The notes under the pieces were generated by a model. The model worked only from the letters and a program-made list of their open reading frames with translations, made no database searches and was not told where the DNA came from. A stretch of DNA of 64,000 nucleotides from Pseudomonas sp. ML2-2023-3 (lineage in GTDB: Bacteria > Pseudomonadota > Gammaproteobacteria > Pseudomonadales > Pseudomonadaceae): the NCBI RefSeq assembly GCF_037055275.1, contig NZ_CP146343.1:1894501-1958500 (forward strand). Direction: 5' to 3'. How positions within the stretch are numbered: the first letter of the stretch is position 1; the number at the start of each line of letters is the position of its first letter. Made by a program: the position numbers and the translations under genes. This document shows positions 11,000 through 19,394 of the stretch, one piece after another.

Positions 11000-11683
11000 A
11001 TGCGAATTCTATTGGTTGAAGACAACCGCGATATCCTCGCCAACCTGGCGGACTATCTGGGGCTCAAGGGCTATACCGTTGACTGCGCCCAGGATGGATT
11101 GTCAGGTTTGCACCTGGCGGCCACTGAGCACTACGACCTGATTGTGCTCGACATCATGTTGCCGGGTATCGACGGCTATACCCTGTGCAAGCGCCTGCGT
11201 GAAGACGCTCGTCGCGATACGCCGGTGATCATGCTGACTGCCCGCGACCAATTGGACGACCGCCTGCAAGGCTTCAAGTCCGGTGCCGATGACTACCTGC
11301 TCAAGCCGTTTGCCCTGTCCGAACTGGCAGCGCGGATCGAGGCGGTATTGCGTCGCGCCCAAGGCGGAGGTCGACGGGAGTTGCAGGTCGCGGAGCTGCG
11401 TTACGACCTCGATACCCTCGAAGTGACCCGTGAAGGGCGTTTGCTCAAGCTCAACCCGGTGGGTCTCAAACTGCTCGCGGTATTGATGCAAAAAAGCCCT
11501 CACGTGCTGCGCCGCGAAGTTCTGGAAGAGGCCCTTTGGGGCGACGACTGCCCAGACAGCGACAGCCTGCGCAGCCATGTGCATCAATTGCGCCAGGTGA
11601 TCGACAAGCCTTTCGACAAGCCTCTGTTGCAAACCGTGCATGGTGTTGGCTACCGCCTCGCCGAGCTTCGCGATGGAGTTTAA
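11000..11683 (+). CDS. colR: Response regulator ColR (OmpR family)
   Basis: 227 aa, the length of P. putida ColR. The receiver domain has acidic pair ED (residues 7–8), phospho-acceptor Asp51 in LIVLDIMLPG, Thr in MLTARDQ and Lys in LLKPF. The C-terminal winged helix ends at TVHGVGYRL. ColR controls envelope-integrity genes in response to ColS. Identity rests on the close ColR-like sequence and on the gene order with colS, a methyltransferase and a WapQ-like kinase, as in P. putida. The SD GGAGAG precedes the ATG, and the stop overlaps colS by 11 bp. Confidence 0.92.
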   Translation: MRILLVEDNRDILANLADYLGLKGYTVDCAQDGLSGLHLAATEHYDLIVLDIMLPGIDGYTLCKRLREDARRDTPVIMLTARDQLDDRLQGFKSGADDYLLKPFALSELAARIEAVLRRAQGGGRRELQVAELRYDLDTLEVTREGRLLKLNPVGLKLLAVLMQKSPHVLRREVLEEALWGDDCPDSDSLRSHVHQLRQVIDKPFDKPLLQTVHGVGYRLAELRDGV

Positions 11684-12953
11684 GCAAAGCCTTTCCCAGC
11701 GGATCATCATTGCCTTTGCCTTGATGAGCGCCCTGGTGGCAGGGACATTTGCGGTGGGCATTATTGCCACCGTGCATCTGGTTGAAGAAAAACTCATATC
11801 GGCCGGTCTGGGCGGTGATTTGCAGCGCCTGTTGCTGATGGACAACGGCGCAGAGTGGAACCACAGGCCTAAACCGAGTCAGCTGTTTTATTTCAGTGGC
11901 GGGCGTGGCGATTTTGCTTTGCCCAAGGACCTGCGCCATCTGGACCCGGGATTCCATGAGGTATTTCGCGATCAGCTGTCGTATCACGCGATGGTTGAAG
12001 TGGTCGATGGCCGGCGTTATGTCCTGCTGCAAGACCAGAGCGATTTTGAAGAGCGTGAGCGCGTGCTGTTTGCTGTGGTGGTGGTCGGTTTTGTCCTGGC
12101 CCTGGCATTGGCCGTCTTCCTGGGCTGGACGCTTGCACGTCGCGTAATGGCGCCGGTGGTGCGTCTGGCGCGTCAGGTTCGCCATCGAGATCAACTGCTG
12201 GGGCTGGCCCCGCCCCTGGCCCCGGACTATGCCGCTGATGAAGTGGGCGAGCTGGCCGTGGCGTTCGACGCTACCCTGGGTCGCCTGCGCGACACCCTGA
12301 CCCGCGAACGTCTGTTTACCAGTGACGTAAGCCACGAATTGCGCACCCCGCTGATGGTACTGGCCAGCTCCTGCGAACTTCTGCTGGAAAGCCCGTCGCT
12401 GGATCAGCGCAGTCGCTCACAGGTCGAGCGCATATCCCGTGCTTGCGAAGAAATGCGTGAACTGGTGCAGACCTTCCTGATGTTGGCCCGCGCGCAACAT
12501 GAAGATGCCAGCATGTCGCCCACGGTAACGCTCACCACCGTGGCCGAAGGCCTGATCAGCCTGTGGCGAGAGCCCATCGAGGCCAAAGGCCTTGAATTGA
12601 TTTACGAACCCGGCAATCCGCTGGATACGCGCTATAACGCGACCTTCCTGCACGCGGTGATGGGCAACTTGCTGCGCAATGCGTTGCACTACACCGATAA
12701 GGGCTTTATCCGGTTGACCCTGGAGCCCAGCGGGTTTGTGGTGGAAGACAGCGGCGTTGGTATCCCGGAAGAAAAACGCCAGGCCATGTTTCAACCCTTT
12801 GTGCGCGGTAGTGAAAAACGTGGCGAAGGGCTGGGTCTGGGGTTGTCGCTGGTGCAGCGAATCTGCGATAGCCAGGGCTGGCGCGTGACCCTCACCACAA
12901 TGGAGCCAAACGGCTGCCGTTTTCGCGTCGAGCTCGGCCCGCCCGACGCCTGA
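11673..12953 (+). CDS. colS: Sensor histidine kinase ColS
   Basis: 426 aa inner-membrane kinase. TM1 is at about residues 11–33, a short periplasmic sensor spans about 34–130, TM2 about 131–153, then HAMP, H-box (SDVSHELRTPLM) and ATPase (DSGVGIPEE, GLGLGLSLV). With the ATG at 11673 the periplasmic residues fall at His35, Glu38, His95, Glu96, His105 and the pair Glu126/Glu129 (ExxE). These are the positions I recall being reported for iron/zinc sensing in P. putida ColS, which supports both the identity and the start. It overlaps colR by 11 bp and ends at a terminator. Confidence 0.92.
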   Translation: MEFKQSLSQRIIIAFALMSALVAGTFAVGIIATVHLVEEKLISAGLGGDLQRLLLMDNGAEWNHRPKPSQLFYFSGGRGDFALPKDLRHLDPGFHEVFRDQLSYHAMVEVVDGRRYVLLQDQSDFEERERVLFAVVVVGFVLALALAVFLGWTLARRVMAPVVRLARQVRHRDQLLGLAPPLAPDYAADEVGELAVAFDATLGRLRDTLTRERLFTSDVSHELRTPLMVLASSCELLLESPSLDQRSRSQVERISRACEEMRELVQTFLMLARAQHEDASMSPTVTLTTVAEGLISLWREPIEAKGLELIYEPGNPLDTRYNATFLHAVMGNLLRNALHYTDKGFIRLTLEPSGFVVEDSGVGIPEEKRQAMFQPFVRGSEKRGEGLGLGLSLVQRICDSQGWRVTLTTMEPNGCRFRVELGPPDA

Positions 12954-12963
12954 AGTCCTTCCC

Positions 12964-12989
12964 GCGGCCTGCGTTCTGCAGGCCGCTTT
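12964..12989 (+). terminator. Intrinsic terminator of colRS
   Basis: A 9-bp perfect stem (GCGGCCTGC / GCAGGCCGC) with loop GTTCT, followed by TTTA, 10 bases after the colS stop. Confidence 0.75.
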
Positions 12990-13067
12990 ACGTCATGGTT
13001 GATTCGTATATGGCCCCGCGCCAGTATTTGCGCGATGTAAAACCCTGCAACATTTGTGTGGGACGCA

Positions 13068-13083
13068 TAGACGGAATTTTCAC
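13068..13083 (+). promoter_or_regulatory. Candidate ColR-binding site upstream of the methyltransferase operon
   Basis: TAGACGGAATTTTCAC fits most defined positions of the ColR motif as I remember it (Y-Y-N-A-S-N-N-Y then a T run and CAC), with mismatches in the second and middle positions. It lies 68 bp upstream of the methyltransferase ATG. The orthologous operon downstream of colRS is a known ColR target in P. putida. The motif wording is from memory and needs checking. Confidence 0.5.
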
Positions 13084-13150
13084 CTGATGATGACCTGACG
13101 CTTACGTTCTCCTGAATAAGGTAGCGCCTATATGCTTCAGGAGCACCGTC

Positions 13151-13831
13151 ATGAATCCCATCATCAAACTCAAGTTCTCAGAAAAGTATGACCAGCAGCA
13201 CGCGGCCGAATACCTGATCAAGCACCAGGATGGTCTGGCTCGCCGTCTCTCGCACAAGCGCGATGAGCAACTGGCCCGCCGCGCTCTTCACCTGGCCGGT
13301 GAACCTCGGGTTGTCCTGGATTTGCCCTGTGGCGCCGGGCGTTTCTGGCCGTTGCTGGCGCAAATGCCTAACCGGGAAATCATTGGTGCCGACAACTCGG
13401 CCTCCATGCTGGAGGTCGCGGCACTGGCGCAACCGGCCGAGGTGGTGAAACGGGTACGGCGCTTGCAGACGTCTGCATTTGAAATAGATATGCCGGACAA
13501 CTCCGTTGACAGTATTTTTTGCATGCGTCTGCTGCACCATATTGGTGATGCAAGTCACCGGATGGCTCTACTGCGCGAGCTTCATCGTGTCAGCCGGGAC
13601 AGTTTGATCATTTCGCTCTGGGTGGACGGCAATTTCAAGGCCTGGAAACGCAAGCGTCTTGAGCGTGAGCGCGCTGTGGAACAAGGGCAGGAGGGTTACC
13701 AAAACCGCTTCGTGTTACCAGCTGTTACAGTGGAGTCTGAGTTTAAAAAGGCTGGTTTCGTCATTCAGGATCATTTGGACTTTATTCCGCTTTACGCGAT
13801 GTGGCGGGTTTACGTACTAAGAAAGAGATAA
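13151..13831 (+). CDS. SAM-dependent methyltransferase (class I), ColRS-associated
   Basis: 226 aa. The Rossmann-type SAM site LDLPCGAGRFWPLL at about residue 55, ADNSASMLEVA and the post-motif FCMRLLHHIGD place it in the Methyltransf_11/25 group. The substrate is unknown. It heads a three-gene unit: the next ATG begins 3 bp after its stop. The corresponding gene in P. putida (orf222) is co-transcribed with a WapQ-like gene and controlled by ColR, so an action on the cell envelope or LPS is inferred, not shown. Confidence 0.85.
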   Translation: MNPIIKLKFSEKYDQQHAAEYLIKHQDGLARRLSHKRDEQLARRALHLAGEPRVVLDLPCGAGRFWPLLAQMPNREIIGADNSASMLEVAALAQPAEVVKRVRRLQTSAFEIDMPDNSVDSIFCMRLLHHIGDASHRMALLRELHRVSRDSLIISLWVDGNFKAWKRKRLERERAVEQGQEGYQNRFVLPAVTVESEFKKAGFVIQDHLDFIPLYAMWRVYVLRKR

Positions 13832-13834
13832 TTC

Positions 13835-14551
13835 ATGACCGTTGATTTTGTACAGCAATCCCCCTCTGCGACTGAAGACCGATTTGAGTTTTACTGGAAT
13901 CAAAAAGGCGAATGGGTTGAAGAGCCCAACCAGCGTCGCGGTGGCGAGAGTGGTGTACAACGCATTCACGATGCCAACGAGCGTTTGCTCTATGTAAAAC
14001 GTCAAGTAGGGCACACCTACCGCAGCTGGCGCTATCCGTTGGGTCGCCCGACGGTATTGCGTGAACGCGATGCGTTACTGGCCATGAACCGGCTATCGGT
14101 TGGCGTGCCAGAGTTGGTGTACTGCGGGGCCCGGCAAGGGGAAGACAAGCAGTGGCGAGCATTGCTCGTAACCGTCGCTCTGGACGGCTTTGTTGAAATC
14201 GACAACTGGTATGCCGCTGGCGAGCGTGAGCGTTGGGGGGAGGCGGTACATGATCGTGTACTTGAGGCCATTGGCCAGACCCTTGCGCGCATGCATCTGG
14301 GCCGCTGGCAACATGGCTGCCTGTACGCCAAGCATGTGTTTGTGCGAGTGACAGGGCAGGGTGAAAACCCACAGGTAGAGGTGGCTTTGCTGGACCTTGA
14401 AAAAAGCCGGCAACGACTGACTGCTCATAAAGCAGCCTCCCACGACCTTAAGCAGCTTCGCCGCCATTCGTCGTGGAACGCCACGGAGTGGGACAGACTG
14501 ATCTACTTTTATAAGACGGTGTTTGGCAGCGCCATCAAAGGTTTACGGTGA
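13835..14551 (+). CDS. LPS-kinase-like protein (InaA/WapQ, Kdo/WaaP superfamily)
   Basis: 238 aa protein-kinase-like fold. VKRQVGHTYRS resembles the ATP-lysine region, LARMHLGRWQHGCLYAKHVFV contains the catalytic-loop-like HGCLYAKHV, and VALLDLEKSR carries the metal-binding D-L-E in place of DFG. Family members phosphorylate core-LPS heptose or are stress-induced (InaA). It lies between the methyltransferase (3 bp gap) and a small membrane protein whose ATG overlaps its stop (GTGATG), so the three are almost surely co-transcribed. Role: envelope/LPS modification, inferred. Confidence 0.85.
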   Translation: MTVDFVQQSPSATEDRFEFYWNQKGEWVEEPNQRRGGESGVQRIHDANERLLYVKRQVGHTYRSWRYPLGRPTVLRERDALLAMNRLSVGVPELVYCGARQGEDKQWRALLVTVALDGFVEIDNWYAAGERERWGEAVHDRVLEAIGQTLARMHLGRWQHGCLYAKHVFVRVTGQGENPQVEVALLDLEKSRQRLTAHKAASHDLKQLRRHSSWNATEWDRLIYFYKTVFGSAIKGLR

Positions 14552-14772
14552 TGAAGCGAGAAATAGCACGAAGTTTGTTTCTGCTGGGAGCTCTGGTCAT
14601 TGCTGGCGTGGCAGTGGCCGCATGGGAACAGCCAGTGACCCAAGTGTTAAGTGGGCCCCCGACAGGGGCTCACTGCCCGCTGCCGCGGGTAGTGAAAGTG
14701 GCAGTAGCGACAAAGCCCGATCACGATCTGCTGCTGTTCATGTTTGGAATGAGCCAAGGGATGAAGAAGTAA
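14551..14772 (+). CDS. Small predicted membrane or exported protein, third gene of the ColR-linked operon
   Basis: 73 aa: MKREIARSLFLLGALVIAGV starts a single hydrophobic segment or signal peptide. A short region follows with a conserved-looking TGAHCPLPRVVKVAVATKP and a C-terminal MFGMSQGMKK. The ATG shares its first base with the stop of the kinase-like gene, implying translational coupling. A tiny hypothetical gene also follows the wapQ-like gene in P. putida, which supports it being real. Function unknown. Confidence 0.7.
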   Translation: MKREIARSLFLLGALVIAGVAVAAWEQPVTQVLSGPPTGAHCPLPRVVKVAVATKPDHDLLLFMFGMSQGMKK

Positions 14773-14784
14773 CGGCAAAACCCC

Positions 14785-14820
14785 TGTAGCCGCTGCCTCG
14801 TTCCTTCGGCAGCGGCTACA
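14785..14820. repeat. 13-bp-stem hairpin, REP-like, between convergent genes
   Basis: TGTAGCCGCTGCC pairs perfectly with GGCAGCGGCTACA. The right arm is shared with the hairpin at 4211–4252. It is followed by CAGATTTTT on the plus strand, so it may terminate the ColR-linked operon. Confidence 0.75.
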
Positions 14821-14837
14821 CAGATTTTTGTCATCTG

Positions 14838-15935
14838 CTACATCACATGCAGATGGTTGTCCCACAGCCCGGACGGTAGATCCAATGGCTTGGCGCTCAG
14901 ATCGCTCTGACGGCAATCATAGAATCGGCAACGGCCCTGGCCGGACGTCACCACAAATCCATCCTGTACCGCACCCACCCCCGCACAGTCCGGCAATGGC
15001 GCATCCAGACGCAAGGTACCGCTGTCCAGATCCCACACGAAAAATCGATTGCCCCGCGGAGCGGTCAGCGCAACCAGCCGCAATTCACTGTGGACCGCGA
15101 CACTGGCCGTGTAATGGCCCATGGCACGCAGTTGCTGCTCGGCCACCGGAAAGGCCTCAAATGGCTGGCCAGGACGCTTGATGGCCAACAATTCGGAAAG
15201 CTCATGGGCGTCGCCCATGAATTGCTGGCAGGCGACGATTGTGCCGTCACTGGCGATGCCCAAATGGCGCACGCTGTTCATCTGCTGGCTCAGGGTTTCC
15301 TTGCTGAGCAAGGTGCCGTCGCGTTGCATCAGCACCAGGCTGGGCTCCATCGCATTCAGGTTCATCTCGACCCGGCTTTCGGCTTCGGTGCGAATGCCGC
15401 CGTTGGCCACCACCAGCGTTTCACCGTCAGGCATCCAGGACACTTGATGCGGACCCACGCCGTGGGTAGGGATTTCGCCACTGTGGACCAGACGTGCGCC
15501 CTCAAAGCGATAGACCCCCAGCAAGCCACGGCCCGGGTCAGTGGTGTCGTTTTCGGTGGTGTAGAGCCACTCGCCATCTTTGTGGATGACTGCGTGGCCA
15601 TAGAAGTGGCGGTTGGGCAGGGAGGTCAGTGTTTGCAGCAACTGCCCGTCTGCGAGGTTGATCAGGTAGCTTTCGGTGCCGGGGCGCCGTGCTACAAACA
15701 ACGCAATGGGCAGTGTCGGGTGGTTGATGATGTCATGGCAGCGCTGGCCTACCTGCGTGCTAAAGACCTGAGTGCCATCCAGGTGATAACCGACAGCAAA
15801 GTGATTGCCGTCCACATCGTCGCGGGCACTCAAGAGCAAGGGACTACGGTCTTTTTGCTTGAACAGGGACCAACCGCCCAGCGTGATCGCGCTGAGCAGT
15901 AAACCGCCGAGCTTGAGAGCTTGCCTGCGCATCAT
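14838..15935 (-). CDS. DUF1513 protein of the imelysin/iron operon
   Basis: About 365 aa. The N-terminus MMRRQALKLGGLLLSAITLG carries twin arginines before a hydrophobic stretch, a possible Tat or Sec signal. The rest consists of WD/beta-propeller-like blades (HGVGPHQVSWMPDGETLVVANGG). DUF1513 proteins are periplasmic propellers linked to iron operons and their reaction is unknown. I chose the ATG at 15935 because AAGGAGG lies 5 bases upstream; an earlier ATG overlaps the imelysin stop. It is the last gene of a four-gene set also found in P. aeruginosa (PA4370–PA4373 region). Confidence 0.82.
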   Translation of the reverse strand: MMRRQALKLGGLLLSAITLGGWSLFKQKDRSPLLLSARDDVDGNHFAVGYHLDGTQVFSTQVGQRCHDIINHPTLPIALFVARRPGTESYLINLADGQLLQTLTSLPNRHFYGHAVIHKDGEWLYTTENDTTDPGRGLLGVYRFEGARLVHSGEIPTHGVGPHQVSWMPDGETLVVANGGIRTEAESRVEMNLNAMEPSLVLMQRDGTLLSKETLSQQMNSVRHLGIASDGTIVACQQFMGDAHELSELLAIKRPGQPFEAFPVAEQQLRAMGHYTASVAVHSELRLVALTAPRGNRFFVWDLDSGTLRLDAPLPDCAGVGAVQDGFVVTSGQGRCRFYDCRQSDLSAKPLDLPSGLWDNHLHVM

Positions 15936-15949
15936 CGAACCCTCCTTCA

Positions 15950-17014
15950 TCAATCGCCGTCGTTGGCGTTAAAGCCCAGCTGGATGCCCAGCGCTTTGGC
16001 CAGCTCGCCTTCGTGCAGGCGATGAACCACGTTCAGGCTGTCATAGATAGCGTTCAGTTGAGCGCGCCCGGCGTCGTCTGCCAGCAGCTCATTGAGTGTG
16101 CGCTGGTTGTCATTGAACAGCTTGAGCGAGGTTGCATAGGCCGCATCGATCTTGTCAGCCAACGGTTTTTGCTCGGCAGGCAACAGGCTGCGCAACCCTT
16201 TGTTGTCGACACCCGCCCACACGCTCTGAGCGGCAGATAGGCTGGCGGCCAGGCTTTTGAGCGATGACTCGCTGCGCCATGCATCAGCCTGGAATGGCTG
16301 CGGGATGCCCTTGCTCTGACGGCCCATTGGGGTGCCGAGTTTTTTCTTCAGGGTATCGAGGGCCGTGACCTGTACACGCAGCACATCTGCAATGGCTTCG
16401 TGGGAGTCGGCATAACGCTGGTTAGGGAACTTGCTCATTTGCGCGAGCATGCCATCGGTGCTGTTCCAGCTGGCCAGGATTTCTTCGGCCAGTTGCTTCT
16501 GACGTTCGCCAATGGCGGTCAGCAGCGGGCAGTAGCGCGCTTTTTGCGAATCGTCAGCGAGGTTGATATTGCTGTCGAACAGAATGTATTCGTAAGCCGA
16601 CAGGCCTTGCACCACAACGCTGGATTTGGCCAGGGCTGCTGCATCGATCTGTGGCTGGGCAATCACCAGTTGCTCAACCTGACGGCCGACCAGATTCTTT
16701 TTGTCTGGCCAGAACTGTACCTGCCACGAACGATTGCCTTCGGCCAACGGCCCGATCAGTAAAGGCTGCAGCTCGGCCCAGGCTTTTTGCGCATGCAGAA
16801 AGTCGGCTCTGGCAGTCTCCAGGTTTTCCTTGCCTTGGCAGTAAGCCAGTGCGCTGACGGCCAGTTGGCGGTCGGCTTCAACCCAGCGGCTGTACGTCGG
16901 CAAGATCACTTGCTTGGCGATGGCTGCGGAGGTGACGGCCTGCGGGTCTTGTGGCGAGCATGCGGCCAGGGCGATAGCGGCAAGGCTGGTGAACAACAGC
17001 TTGGGTCGAAACAT
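15950..17014 (-). CDS. Imelysin-family periplasmic lipoprotein (second imelysin)
   Basis: 354 aa. The lipobox LAAIALAACSP gives a lipid-anchored Cys at about residue 19. The all-helical imelysin (M75) fold follows, seen in the FWPDKKNLVG and GLSAYEYILFD segments. The GxHxxE motif of classical imelysins is replaced by GLSAYE, so the His is missing. Imelysin-like proteins are linked to iron uptake, with protease activity claimed for some (IcmP). It lies 26 bp after the di-haem gene and 14 bp before the DUF1513 gene, so it belongs to the same transcript. Confidence 0.87.
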   Translation of the reverse strand: MFRPKLLFTSLAAIALAACSPQDPQAVTSAAIAKQVILPTYSRWVEADRQLAVSALAYCQGKENLETARADFLHAQKAWAELQPLLIGPLAEGNRSWQVQFWPDKKNLVGRQVEQLVIAQPQIDAAALAKSSVVVQGLSAYEYILFDSNINLADDSQKARYCPLLTAIGERQKQLAEEILASWNSTDGMLAQMSKFPNQRYADSHEAIADVLRVQVTALDTLKKKLGTPMGRQSKGIPQPFQADAWRSESSLKSLAASLSAAQSVWAGVDNKGLRSLLPAEQKPLADKIDAAYATSLKLFNDNQRTLNELLADDAGRAQLNAIYDSLNVVHRLHEGELAKALGIQLGFNANDGD

Positions 17015-17040
17015 GTCGGGGTCCCCGATCTTGTAAAGCG

Positions 17041-18471
17041 TTAAAGAGAGTTCAGGAACGCCAGCAACGCAGCGCGCTGCTCGGCATTAAAGCGTAAAAC
17101 CTGCTGCTTGGCCGGTTCGGCTTCGCCGCCATGCCAGAGCACGGCTTCCATCAGGTTGCGAGCACGTCCATCGTGCAAAAACTGAGTATGACCACTCACC
17201 GCCTGGGTCAAGCCAATGCCCCACAACGGTGGCGTGCGCCAGTCGCGGCCGGTGGCGGCGAACTCAGTGCGGTTGTCGGCAAGGCCGGGGCCCATGTCGT
17301 GCAGCAGCAAGTCGCTGTACGGGCGAATGACCTGATTGGCCAGTTCGGGCTCGGCAGCGTTGGCAGATGTAGTGAACACAGGGGTGTGGCATGAGGCGCA
17401 GCCCGCCTGGAAGAACAGGTTTTTACCGGCCAGCACCTGGGGCGCGCCGACATCACGGCGGGCAGGTACGGCCAGGTTACGGGTGTAGAACTCCACCAGG
17501 CGCAGGATGTTGTCGCTGACCTCGGGTTCGCCATCAGGGCCGTTCCCGTTGGGCGCTTCGAGACAGGCGGTTTGAGCCTTGGTGCAATCATCGAAGGGTC
17601 TCAAGGAGGTCGTGAGCCCCATATCACCAGAAAAGGCGTGAACATTTTGTTGATTGAGGTTCGGTTGGCCCGCTTTCCAGCCAAATCGACCCAGAACCGT
17701 CTTTTGCTGCGCGTCATCCCACACCCAGTTGGGGCGCCCGGCGATGCCGTCACGGTTTTTGTCCTGTTCATCGGCATTGGCCAGGATCGCCTCGTTCGGG
17801 ATGGCTTCGAGCAGCCCCAGGCCTATCATCGGCGGCGCGATGCGAGCCGAAAAGCGTGTGTCGGGGTGCATTGGGCCATAACCCAGCTGGGTGATCTGCA
17901 GCGTGGGTTTGCGCAATTCGACTTCAGTGCCGTCCTTGAAGCGCACGGTAACGGGTTCGTAGTCGACCCGTACCTTGCCCTCGGGAGCTACGCCGGGTAC
18001 GGACATGTCCTGCAACTGACCGCCATAGACCGGCTCGGGGACGATACCGGCCTGCTCGATGAGCGTGGCGTAAGCGGGATCGTTGGGGATCGATAACCGA
18101 ACCAGCATCGACACTGAGTTCTTTGCGCCGGGCGCTGGCGGGTGGCCGCGGCCATCCTTGATGTGGCAGTTTTGACAGCCATTGGTATTGAACAGCGGGC
18201 CCAGGCCATCACGTGCGGTGGTGGTGGACGGTGCTATGACCCAAGGGCTGCGAAAGAAACTGTTGCCGACGCTGAAATCCAGACGCCGGGTGGGCGAAAG
18301 GTTGGCCGAGGGCATGGAAAACGCATTGTGATCGGTTTTACGCACCGTAGCAGCCCCGCCGGAGCGGGCTTCGCCGGGCTCGGGTTTGGTAAAGCGCGGG
18401 GCATCATCACAACCGCCAAGGCCAAAGGCCAGTAGCAGCAGGGACAGGCGAAGAGGCAACGAAGGCATCAA
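17041..18471 (-). CDS. Di-haem oxidoreductase-like lipoprotein (DUF1111)
   Basis: 476 aa. The lipoprotein signal LLLAFGLGGCDD is followed by two c-type haem motifs, CQNCH (about residue 100) and CASCH (about residue 360). The family (DUF1111, often called thiol oxidoreductase) resembles MauG-like di-haem proteins and is found next to imelysins. A periplasmic redox role in iron acquisition is inferred. The usual Pseudomonas arrangement has it directly after the first imelysin gene. Here about 0.95 kb of AT-rich DNA separates them. Confidence 0.88.
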   Translation of the reverse strand: MMPSLPLRLSLLLLAFGLGGCDDAPRFTKPEPGEARSGGAATVRKTDHNAFSMPSANLSPTRRLDFSVGNSFFRSPWVIAPSTTTARDGLGPLFNTNGCQNCHIKDGRGHPPAPGAKNSVSMLVRLSIPNDPAYATLIEQAGIVPEPVYGGQLQDMSVPGVAPEGKVRVDYEPVTVRFKDGTEVELRKPTLQITQLGYGPMHPDTRFSARIAPPMIGLGLLEAIPNEAILANADEQDKNRDGIAGRPNWVWDDAQQKTVLGRFGWKAGQPNLNQQNVHAFSGDMGLTTSLRPFDDCTKAQTACLEAPNGNGPDGEPEVSDNILRLVEFYTRNLAVPARRDVGAPQVLAGKNLFFQAGCASCHTPVFTTSANAAEPELANQVIRPYSDLLLHDMGPGLADNRTEFAATGRDWRTPPLWGIGLTQAVSGHTQFLHDGRARNLMEAVLWHGGEAEPAKQQVLRFNAEQRAALLAFLNSL

Positions 18472-18562
18472 ACGTCCAGATCAGTGAGCTAAATCGAGGG
18501 CGCAAAGTTTATCAGGGAAGGTGAATTGAAATAAGAGGGATTAGCGTTTGGATTGATATGTG

Positions 18563-18594
18563 GCAAGCAAGCTCATGGGAATGGGCTTGCTTGC
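18563..18594. repeat. 10-bp inverted repeat, degenerate REP
   Basis: GCAAGCAAGC at 18563–18572 pairs with GCTTGCTTGC at 18585–18594. The CTTGCTTGCGATGGC end resembles the REP units elsewhere in the window. It marks the left edge of the AT-rich insert. Confidence 0.55.
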
Positions 18595-18732
18595 GATGGC
18601 AGCCAGTGCGGTCTGGAGGTTAAATCCTACATGGCATGGTAATACAATAGGTATTTCCCACGGAATAATCAGAGATGAACGATATAAGGTATTTTCTTTG
18701 AATACTATGCTCTCCAAAAAACGGAACGAAAT

Positions 18733-18891
18733 ATGAAAATACTTATAGTCGTGTTCATAGTGGGTGCGATTTCTGGTTGTGCAAATGGCCAGTTATTACC
18801 TAAAGCGTACAGTCCGGAACTTGCTTATAAGTGTCAGACAGATCCGTATGGTGATTATTGTCTGCACCCGCCAGCGGTAATCAAGAATTAA
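18733..18891 (+). CDS. Tiny putative lipoprotein inside the AT-rich insert
   Basis: 52 aa. MKILIVVFIVGAISGCANGQ is a lipoprotein signal with lipobox AISGC at residues 12–16. The short mature part has two further cysteines (YKCQ, DYCLHPP). The upstream sequence is AT-rich and the SD is weak (CGGAACGAA). Codon use is much more AT-rich than in the neighbours, and it runs opposite to the surrounding operon. No family recognised. It looks like a recently acquired or strain-variable small secreted protein; reality is likely but unproven. Confidence 0.55.
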   Translation: MKILIVVFIVGAISGCANGQLLPKAYSPELAYKCQTDPYGDYCLHPPAVIKN

Positions 18892-19369
18892 TGATTCCGC
18901 AAAGGGTAGGCCAAGATTGGGGGCTGGTGAGTTAAAACTCCCATAGGGTGAAGGGCACTCCGTCCGGTAGTATATTGATCACTTTGAATGTTATTTTTGG
19001 CATGCGACCGGGTGTATGTCCAGGCAGTGCCCTGTATGGGTTTGCTGTGAACCTGATTGCTATCGGTCGACCAGGCAACAGCTTTGTTCTCTTGAGTTAA
19101 CAAGTTTCCATCTAGTAGTAGTGTCAATCTAAAACGCTTTTTCGGCTATGAGATGTTGTCCAGTGGGCATCATTTTATTTGGCGGCAGCAAGGGCGTGTC
19201 GCTAGCTTGGAATGGAGTGTAATTAATAGCTATGTTTTTAGCTTTGATTTAGTCAAGTTTAAGGGCGGTGATGGCTATGTATTTATTATTTACAGAGGCG
19301 TTAGCAGTTTGACTGCGAATGCGTTATGTCTGTTTTGCAAAAGCACTTCTGTATAAGGGCGAAACCCAC
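18892..19369. other. AT-rich intergenic stretch without a convincing gene
   Basis: Base composition is clearly lower in GC than both sides. Open frames exist on the minus strand (18888–19127, 79 codons) and the plus strand (19153–19356, 67 codons), but neither has a good SD, a recognisable domain or Pseudomonas-like codon use. With the tiny lipoprotein gene it forms an insert of about 0.95 kb within the iron operon. Confidence 0.6.
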
Positions 19370-19394
19370 AAAAAAGGCGACCCGAAGGTCGCCT
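19370..19394 (-). terminator. Intrinsic terminator after the first imelysin gene
   Basis: On the minus strand, an 8-bp stem AGGCGACC / GGTCGCCT with a 4-base TTCG loop is followed by TTTTTT, 29 bases past the stop of the imelysin gene. It uncouples that gene from the downstream di-haem oxidoreductase gene. Confidence 0.85.

Noticed and set aside
18888..19127. 79-codon frame on the minus strand in the AT-rich insert
   Set aside because: No SD, no hydrophobic signal, no recognised motif; only the 52-aa lipoprotein frame in this insert has supporting features.
19153..19356. 67-codon plus-strand frame in the AT-rich insert
   Set aside because: Weak start context and no recognisable similarity; kept only as a possible gene remnant.
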